Of a stretch of DNA of 64,000 nucleotides, positions 63,951 through 64,000 are shown in pieces. The position numbers were made by a program, and so were the translations under genes. The number at the start of each line of letters is the position of its first letter. Position 1 is the first letter of the stretch. The stretch spans positions 158,888 to 222,887 of the forward strand of contig JAYPEI010000003.1 of NCBI GenBank assembly GCA_038125665.1, in the 5' to 3' direction. This stretch comes from CAILUG01 sp038125665 (GTDB lineage Bacteria > Pseudomonadota > Gammaproteobacteria > Pseudomonadales > Pseudohongiellaceae). The notes below the pieces were generated by a model. That model saw nothing but the letters and a program-made list of their open reading frames with translations. It had not been told where the DNA came from and ran no database searches.

Positions 63951-64000
63951 GTGTAAATACCTTTATATCAAAAAAAAACCCTTACTATGGAGAATATACT

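Noticed and set aside
1..64000. CRISPR arrays, prophage, insertion sequences, toxin-antitoxin or defence systems
   Set aside because: No regular repeats, transposase, integrase or defence-type domains were recognised on either strand.

Overview
The window is chromosomal DNA from a low-GC gammaproteobacterium (low 40s percent GC by eye). Gene content points to a marine, aerobic relative of Pseudomonas/Cellvibrionales-type lineages: FabY-type ketoacyl synthase, a fpr gene divergent from a LysR regulator (the Pseudomonas fpr/finR arrangement), class Ia nrdAB with paired NrdR boxes, a SapC/TonB-receptor/TPR-sulfotransferase locus, and a pyrC-rnt-peroxiredoxin-grxD-argD-argF-ABC ATPase block that resembles, from memory, the order in Pseudomonas. 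No phage, plasmid, insertion sequence, CRISPR array, rRNA or tRNA was recognised. There is one 10-base run of N (16747-16756), so this is a draft scaffold.

Layout. 1-2071: 3' part of leuS, then lptE. 2072-7711: gamma-glutamyltransferase-like protein, a NodB-fold deacetylase, a YeaD-type epimerase and a DeaD-type helicase. 8251-10990: an isoquinoline 1-oxidoreductase-like molybdenum subunit and a SnoaL-like protein in one operon. 11131-14082: AEC transporter, a tandem OsmC-fold protein and a DUF1993 protein. 14092-15885: fpr and its divergent LysR regulator. 16529-19931: photolyase-like protein (interrupted by the gap), arylamine N-acetyltransferase and queuosine-precursor transporter. 20028-23012: L-lactate permease, a secreted duplicated NTF2-like protein, and a compact unit for a 25-residue peptide. 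23233-26981: dinB, greB, a GlxA-type regulator, hpf and an M15 peptidase.

27581-39889: fabY, pyrC, rnt, an Aas-like AMP ligase, a 2-Cys peroxiredoxin, a membrane-anchored cytochrome c, pnuC, an EamA transporter, grxD, argD, argF and an orphan ABC ATPase. 39890-45472: nrdA and nrdB behind a 772-bp leader, then a small coiled-coil gene. 45630-52492: sapC and a Tsx-like channel on one strand, diverging from a TonB-dependent receptor, a TPR-sulfotransferase and a small exported protein. 52455-54743: PBP1b. 54976-57783: an SBF-like transporter with an HD-domain protein, and a second EamA transporter. 57922-62635: a TPR protein diverging from a bicupin, PYROXD2-like oxidoreductase and amidase operon. 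62644-63950: a TraB/GumN protein and a cold shock protein.

Most genes are core metabolism. The parts that deserve attention are the 25-residue peptide unit, the tandem OsmC protein, the SapC/Tsx/TonB/sulfotransferase locus with its GC-richer receptor gene, the bicupin/oxidoreductase/amidase operon with an altered amidase signature, the long nrdA leader, and the orphan terminator between grxD and argD.
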